Below are positions 3,869-7,254 of a stretch of 7,254 nucleotides of DNA, piece by piece (position 1 is the first letter of the stretch; every line of letters begins with the position of its first letter). Both the position numbers and the translations under genes were made by a program. Below the pieces are notes generated by a model that worked only from the letters and a program-made list of their open reading frames with translations, ran no database searches and was not told where the DNA came from. This DNA comes from Candidatus Yanofskybacteria bacterium RIFCSPHIGHO2_01_FULL_41_26 (lineage in GTDB: Bacteria; Patescibacteria; Paceibacteria; 2-02-FULL-40-12; GWA2-44-9), in the NCBI GenBank assembly GCA_001794055.1, contig MGJB01000016.1:1-7254 (forward strand), read 5' to 3'.

Positions 3869-3900
3869 CCCGTCGACATCATGGCTATAAAGCCATCGGG
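3869..3900 (-). promoter_or_regulatory. Leader hairpin of the HNH operon
   Basis: In the predicted 5' untranslated leader, a 6-bp stem (3881-3886 with 3891-3896) is extended by CCCG/CGGG pairing (3869-3872 with 3897-3900). It sits at the very 5' end of the transcript and may stabilise it. Confidence 0.4.
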
Positions 3901-3907
3901 TAAACAC

Positions 3908-3937
3908 ATTATAGGAGGCACGCGCCTTATCTGTCAA
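3908..3937 (-). promoter_or_regulatory. Strong promoter of the HNH operon
   Basis: Perfect consensus boxes on the minus strand: TTGACA (3937-3932), 18-nt spacer, TATAAT (3913-3908). The predicted start near 3901 gives a leader of about 65 nt. A second TTGACA (3946-3941) lies 9 bp upstream in a tandem repeat, so a regulator may bind here. The divergent LexA-like gene starts only 70 bp away. Confidence 0.75.
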
Positions 3938-3972
3938 CTCTGTCAAGTGTTAATTGCCTGTGGATAACTTTT

Positions 3973-4011
3973 TGCATATTTTTGACACATCCACTATAAT
4001 AGCATTATGCA
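3973..4011 (+). promoter_or_regulatory. Promoter of the LexA-like gene, leaderless
   Basis: TTGCAT (3972-3977), 17-nt spacer, perfect -10 TATAAT (3995-4000). The ATG at 4007 starts 6 nt after the -10 box, so the transcript probably begins at the start codon. TGCATA (3973-3978) and its complement TATGCA (4006-4011) flank the -10 box and could be half-sites for autorepression; this last point is speculative. Confidence 0.6.
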
Positions 4012-4639
4012 CACAATACAAGAAAAACTACTTAAAGTGATTGATGATAAGAACATCGGTGGTCTTACGTTACGCCAAATCGGAGATTTAATCGATGAAA
4101 AATTCCCCCAAAAAGTTAAACATCACCTATCCCAGCTGGAACGGAAAGGCTTTATTTTAATTGATAAAAAAAATAAGAAAATTATCCGAATCAGCAACAA
4201 AGCAAAGGCTGGGAATATTTTTGTTTCAATTCCGATAGTGGGTGCGGCTAATTGCGGCCCGGCAAACATTTATGCCGATCAAAATATTGAAGGATATTTG
4301 AAAATATCCAAACGACTCGCCCCAAACAAAAAAAGTGTTTTCGCTTTACGAGCCGAGGGCAACTCTCTCAATAAAGCCAACATTGGCGGTAAGAATGTAG
4401 AAACTGGAGATTTTGTTATTGTGGACAGCGAAAACACATCACCACATGACGGCGATTATGTTGTATCTGTTATTGATGGGATGGCGAACATAAAGAAATA
4501 TCGTTTGGATAAAGATAATTCTAGAATCGCTCTTTTGTCAGAATCAACGCAGGAATATTCCCCCATTTTTATTCACGAGAGTGATGATTTCAGAATAAGT
4601 GGCAAAGTTGTTGAGGTTGTCAAGAACATCGGGCAATAA
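4007..4639 (+). CDS. LexA-like self-cleaving repressor (S24 family)
   Basis: A 210-residue transcriptional repressor with LexA architecture. Residues 1-62 form a winged helix; HLSQLERKGFI (40-50) is the classic LexA recognition-wing pattern. Residues 70-208 form the S24 peptidase domain, with a Cys83-Gly84 cleavage site in GAANCGPANIYADQ, catalytic Ser120 in LRAEGNSLNK and Lys163 in MANIKKY. All three are intact, so RecA-stimulated autocleavage is expected from the family. The -10 box ends 6 nt before the ATG, making a leaderless mRNA likely. The gene ends 24 nt before the cytosine methyltransferase on the same strand, so it probably controls the restriction-modification system, possibly also the divergent HNH operon. 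It might be the cell's own LexA, but its place beside the methylase and its atypical N-terminus favour a dedicated regulator. Confidence 0.88.
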   Translation: MHTIQEKLLKVIDDKNIGGLTLRQIGDLIDEKFPQKVKHHLSQLERKGFILIDKKNKKIIRISNKAKAGNIFVSIPIVGAANCGPANIYADQNIEGYLKISKRLAPNKKSVFALRAEGNSLNKANIGGKNVETGDFVIVDSENTSPHDGDYVVSVIDGMANIKKYRLDKDNSRIALLSESTQEYSPIFIHESDDFRISGKVVEVVKNIGQ

Positions 4640-4645
4640 TATGCT
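4617..4645 (+). promoter_or_regulatory. Possible own promoter of the methyltransferase
   Basis: TTGTCA (4617-4622), a 17-nt spacer and TATGCT (4640-4645) overlap the end of the LexA-like gene. A start near 4652 would leave a leader of about 12 nt with AGGA at 4651-4654, the only Shine-Dalgarno-like stretch before a gene in this part. The methylase could thus be made independently of its upstream neighbour. Confidence 0.4.
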
Positions 4646-4663
4646 AAAATAGGATAAAGACTT

Positions 4664-5728
4664 ATGAGTAAAAGAAAATCAATTTCATTATTTACGGGAG
4701 CAGGCGGAATGGATGTGGGTTTATCCCGTGCTGGTTTTAATGTCGTATGGGCTAACGAAATAGATACAGACGCATGCGAAACATATAAATTAAATCATAA
4801 GGGAGAAATTGAGTGTGGAGATATACGGAATTTTATCGAGAAACTAAACTCATTTGAAAATATTGATCTAGTATTTGGTGGCCCTCCGTGTCAGGGATTT
4901 TCTGTTGCCGGCAAAATGGATCCTAACGATGAACGGAGTAAGCTCATATTTAGCTTTATGGATGTCGTAGAAAAAGTTAAGCCAACGGCTTTTATATTGG
5001 AAAATGTAAAAGCGTTGGCGGTACTAGAGAAGTGGGCGCCGGTTAGAAATGCCCTGTTCGAAAAGGCCCGCTCCCTAGGCTACGACTTTACCGAACTTGT
5101 ACTTTTGAACGCTACGGATTATGGCGTACCTCAAAAAAGGGAAAGGATGTTTTTTATTGGTATAAAAAATGCAAAAAGTATAGCAAAGAGCATGACTGGT
5201 TTTTCAGAATATCTGAAAAAATACCAGAAAAAAGCATTGCCTATCAGGGAGCTGTTTGCTGAACTTGGGCCAGTAGGAACAGAAAGGAACCAAAAAGTTT
5301 GTAGAGCTAAGATTACTCTTGCTCGAGAACCAATACTACGAAGATCGGCCTACGCCGGAATGATTTTTAATGGAGCGGGCCGACCGATTGACGCAGACGG
5401 ATATTCAAATACTCTTCCCGCTTCAATGGGGGGTAATAGGACACCTATCGTTGACGAAAACCAAATCTTTAACGGAGGTGGAAGTTGGATAGAAAATTAT
5501 CATAGCAAGTTATGGGCGGGTGAAAGACCAGAGGATGTAACTCCGCCAAATTATTTAAGAAGAATTACTGTTGAAGAAGCCGCTCGAATCCAAACTTTTC
5601 CGGAGAATTATAAATTTTCAGGTAGACAAAATTCTATTTACTCACAAATTGGTAATGCCGTCCCCTGCGAGTTAGCACACGCCGTTGGCGCGGCTCTTCA
5701 AGATGTCTTAAACGATGAGGAATTATAG
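4664..5728 (+). CDS. C5-cytosine DNA methyltransferase of a type II R-M system
   Basis: Transfers a methyl group from S-adenosylmethionine to C5 of cytosine in a specific DNA site, protecting host DNA from the partner nuclease. At 354 residues it has the full family length with motifs in canonical order: motif I SLFTGAGGMDVG (8-19) binds the cofactor, motif IV GGPPCQGFS (72-80) carries the nucleophile Cys76, motif VI ENV (113-115), motif VIII QKRERMFFIG (157-166), and motif X with GNAVP (330-334). The target-recognition region lies at about 175-300 and includes TLPASMGGNRTP (250-261). The recognition site cannot be read from sequence. It follows the LexA-like gene by 24 nt and overlaps the convergent restriction gene by 6 nt, so both coding ends are shared. 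All catalytic residues are present; an active enzyme is expected. Confidence 0.96.
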   Translation: MSKRKSISLFTGAGGMDVGLSRAGFNVVWANEIDTDACETYKLNHKGEIECGDIRNFIEKLNSFENIDLVFGGPPCQGFSVAGKMDPNDERSKLIFSFMDVVEKVKPTAFILENVKALAVLEKWAPVRNALFEKARSLGYDFTELVLLNATDYGVPQKRERMFFIGIKNAKSIAKSMTGFSEYLKKYQKKALPIRELFAELGPVGTERNQKVCRAKITLAREPILRRSAYAGMIFNGAGRPIDADGYSNTLPASMGGNRTPIVDENQIFNGGGSWIENYHSKLWAGERPEDVTPPNYLRRITVEEAARIQTFPENYKFSGRQNSIYSQIGNAVPCELAHAVGAALQDVLNDEEL

Positions 5729-6649
5729 AGAGGCGTTATTATCCGAGTGCCATTGCTTGAAATATCGCTTCACCTTTTCTGCGGTATTGGTGTTGTTAAT
5801 GTAAGCAACCAATTCCTTATAGAAAAATTTTCTCCCTTCCGGTGTAAGAAAGAGAATAGCTGATTGGATGTAATCGTAGATATTGATAAAGTAATAAGCC
5901 AACTCACGATATTGCGTCGTTGCCATGATATAAGATGTTCCTCGATTACTTAAAGTTTCGGGAACATCTTGTGGTCTACAAATTACAAATACATCCTTGA
6001 GATCAGAATCGTAGTCCATAACTGCTTCGTGAGATTCTATCAATCTGTCGTCGCTAAACTTTTTTGTCGTAACTTCATATATTAACTCGGCTGTATCATT
6101 AATCTTTTCAATAATATCTCCGGGTTTCTTACTCGTTGTGTTCGTAGTAGAAACGCTATCCCGATGGCCTGAAACGCTAACAGGATTTTTTCTATCCTTA
6201 TTCATTGCCTCCATAAGTAGACCAACGATAATTTGAGGAGTAGCCCCTCCATCTGGCACAGAATTAATAAGATCAACGCACAATTTAGAAATGTGAATAG
6301 GATTTTCTTGAGGAGGTAAATTTACCTCCATCTCTTTAATCCGCTTCGCTTCCTGTTTATAGCGAGCGATGTAGGCCGAGGCAAATCTCTCCAAGGCATT
6401 TTTAGGAACTGATTCAATTTTCTTTACTATTTTTACGACATTCATGGCAATTGCTCCACCATGTTTATCAGTTGCCCAGTCACGATTTATTTTCTTACTG
6501 TTTTTAGCAACATTTAGCGGGCCGGATTTTCTATGAGGAATACCGTATTCGCGAAGGGCTTTTCTGATAGGTTGCTCGAAAATTGAACGAGGATTACAGG
6601 CATAAAAGTTTTCTGACGCCTTGAATTTCGGATCAAGAAGCCTCGCCAT
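5723..6649 (-). CDS. Probable type II restriction endonuclease
   Basis: A 308-residue protein in the place expected for the restriction partner: convergent with the methylase (6-nt overlap of the ends) and downstream of a controller gene. The exact family is not recognised. Residues 176-196 hold PGDI (D178), then E192 in IYEVTTK (K196), which fits a PD-(D/E)xK-type active site with the E-V-T-x-K variant seen in some restriction enzymes. The N-terminal 1-110 is helical and basic; the C-terminal 210-300 is rich in aromatic residues (ELAYYFINIYDYIQSAILF). No membrane segment or signal peptide. The ATG at 6649 lies 30 nt after the 49-residue gene. There is no Shine-Dalgarno, so translation may be weak, which would favour methylation first. 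Function rests mainly on context plus the motif. Confidence 0.78.
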   Translation of the reverse strand: MARLLDPKFKASENFYACNPRSIFEQPIRKALREYGIPHRKSGPLNVAKNSKKINRDWATDKHGGAIAMNVVKIVKKIESVPKNALERFASAYIARYKQEAKRIKEMEVNLPPQENPIHISKLCVDLINSVPDGGATPQIIVGLLMEAMNKDRKNPVSVSGHRDSVSTTNTTSKKPGDIIEKINDTAELIYEVTTKKFSDDRLIESHEAVMDYDSDLKDVFVICRPQDVPETLSNRGTSYIMATTQYRELAYYFINIYDYIQSAILFLTPEGRKFFYKELVAYINNTNTAEKVKRYFKQWHSDNNASL

Positions 6650-6679
6650 AACAATTGTTAGGATAATTTCTCTATGTCC

Positions 6680-6829
6680 TCATATTGAAGTTTGAAAAAG
6701 TGACTCAATTTCATCTAAATCAAAGGGGGCCGAAAACTCGGCTACTGATTTCTTATCCTTTAGAAAAACAGAAAGTATCCTGTATATTTCGGCGTTTCTT
6801 TTGGTTGCTGACAATTTCTTTTTTGGCAT
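6680..6829 (-). CDS. Unknown 49-residue protein in the restriction operon
   Basis: Begins MPKKKLSATKRNAEIYRILS and ends in FDLDEIESLFQTSI. The first half is basic, the second acidic, and the whole is predicted helical (N-terminal helix about 8-27, C-terminal 37-48). No family recognised. Its ATG lies 2 nt after the stop of the XRE controller and its stop 30 nt before the nuclease ATG; the tight spacing and sensible composition argue that it is real and co-transcribed. It might be a second regulator, an inhibitor of the nuclease, or a subunit, but nothing in the sequence decides this. Confidence 0.6.
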   Translation of the reverse strand: MPKKKLSATKRNAEIYRILSVFLKDKKSVAEFSAPFDLDEIESLFQTSI

Positions 6830-6831
6830 AA

Positions 6832-7053
6832 CTATTTTATGAAGAAGGAAACATCTTTTTTATAGATAGTGGCAAATTTCTTGATCTCCGCAACATCAAG
6901 CCGTCTTTCGCCGGATTCAATTTTTGAGATATAAGATTGCGGCTTACCGAGTTTGTCGGCTACCGCCTGTTGGGAGAAGGCGGCCTCAACACGCGCCGCT
7001 TTTAGGCGTTCTATAATGGCTTTATAGTCTTTTGAGTAAACTGACTTACTCAT
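6832..7053 (-). CDS. XRE-family controller protein
   Basis: A 73-residue single-domain helix-turn-helix repressor/activator of the size of restriction-modification C proteins. The HTH spans about 15-64, with FSQQAVADKLGKPQSYISKI (26-45) as helices 2-3 and ESGERRLDVAEIKKFA following. C proteins bind palindromic operators upstream of their own gene and delay nuclease synthesis until methylation is done. A perfect 9-3-9 palindrome lies at 7084-7104, about 30 bp upstream, which fits. The start at 7053 (MSKSVY) is preferred; an ATG at 7068 would overlap a -10-like TATGAT, and longer frames run into the 86-bp repeat. First gene of the operon with the 49-residue gene and the nuclease. Confidence 0.88.
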   Translation of the reverse strand: MSKSVYSKDYKAIIERLKAARVEAAFSQQAVADKLGKPQSYISKIESGERRLDVAEIKKFATIYKKDVSFFIK

Positions 7054-7063
7054 ACTTGTTTGT

Positions 7064-7099
7064 ATCATATATCCTATTGTGGTATAATCCCAAAATGGG
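7064..7099 (-). promoter_or_regulatory. Candidate promoter of the controller operon
   Basis: On the minus strand TTGGGA (7093-7088), an 18-nt spacer and TATGAT (7069-7064), ending 10 nt before the ATG at 7053, so the leader is at most a few bases. The -35 box lies inside the palindrome 7084-7104, so binding of the controller there would affect polymerase access. Confidence 0.5.
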
Positions 7100-7104
7100 A
7101 TTAT
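7084..7104. promoter_or_regulatory. Palindromic operator of the controller protein
   Basis: ATAATCCCA (7084-7092) and TGGGATTAT (7096-7104) are exact reverse complements around AAA. The 21-bp site overlaps the predicted -35 box of the XRE gene, the place where controller proteins of restriction systems usually bind. No second copy was found by the methylase or LexA-like promoter. Confidence 0.65.
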
Positions 7105-7168
7105 TGATTTTAGGGAGTTCCTTAACCTTTTCCGCGCAGGGAGGAGGGTGGGGCAAGGAAAAGTATCT

Positions 7169-7254
7169 TGCTGCCGCCAAAAATCCTGTCCGTCCGAGCG
7201 AGGGTGCGGCGGAAGGGGGGTGTGGGGGGAATTCCGCCGCACCCGAGCGAAATC
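7169..7254 (-). repeat. 86-bp GC-rich repeat, right copy (cut by window end)
   Basis: An exact inverted copy of 2987-3072. It may continue beyond the window. The match stops at 7169, where single-copy DNA of the controller region starts. Together the two copies bracket a 4.1-kb segment. Confidence 0.85.

Noticed and set aside
3513..3946. Plus-strand 125-codon frame and minus-strand 109-codon frame at the HNH gene
   Set aside because: Both are shadows of the HNH gene, whose own frame has the intact catalytic motif.
7054..7242. N-terminal extension of the XRE protein to 136 residues
   Set aside because: The extra part is encoded by the 86-bp repeat, the operator and the promoter; the conserved domain begins after the ATG at 7053.
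1..7254. CRISPR array
   Set aside because: No regularly spaced direct repeats; the repeats present are palindromic or dispersed pairs.

Overview
The window looks like a tRNA-rich, repeat-littered stretch of a small-genome bacterium, most probably a member of the Candidate Phyla Radiation (Patescibacteria). This is inferred, not proven. The signs are a self-splicing group I intron inside a tRNA, many short palindromic repeats between genes, almost no recognisable Shine-Dalgarno sequences, several genes whose -10 box lies about 6 nt before the ATG (probably leaderless mRNAs), and an HTH protein of a type I associate with that radiation. The last bases of the window repeat, inverted, a sequence near position 3000, so the window may stop where an assembly broke on a repeat.

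Left part (1-2260). A GIY-YIG nuclease-domain gene, a tRNA-Gly(GCC) followed by two strong hairpins, and a 237-residue HTH protein all lie on the minus strand. On the plus strand comes tRNA-Phe(GAA), split between U33 and G34 by a 433-nt ORF-less group I intron whose P1, P2, P7 and P9 helices can be read directly. Just downstream lies a 17-bp hairpin. It is followed by a compact region of about 170 nt that folds as a fully paired four-way junction and ends with a copy of the tRNA-Phe 3' end, itself interrupted by a perfect 20-bp palindrome. A rho-independent terminator follows. No known RNA family was recognised for this region.

Middle (2270-3160). A 121-residue unknown protein sits 16 nt after tRNA-Val(GAC), and tRNA-Arg(TCT) lies further upstream on the same strand. 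Between the two tRNAs is a 250-bp non-coding block of repeats. An inverted repeat pairs the 5' end of tRNA-Arg with its own leader.

Right part (3230-7254). This is an accessory island flanked by two inverted copies of an 86-bp GC-rich repeat (2987-3072 and 7169-7254; tRNA-Arg is also inside). It holds (a) a minus-strand HNH nuclease gene followed by a very basic 47-residue protein and perhaps a 26-residue one; (b) a divergently transcribed LexA-like self-cleaving repressor (S24 family) followed by a C5-cytosine DNA methyltransferase; and (c), converging on the methyltransferase, an operon of an XRE-type controller protein, an unknown 49-residue protein and the presumed restriction endonuclease. 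Together (b) and (c) form a type II restriction-modification system with two regulators: an XRE controller with a palindromic operator on the nuclease side, and a LexA-type repressor on the methylase side that could couple methylase expression to DNA damage.
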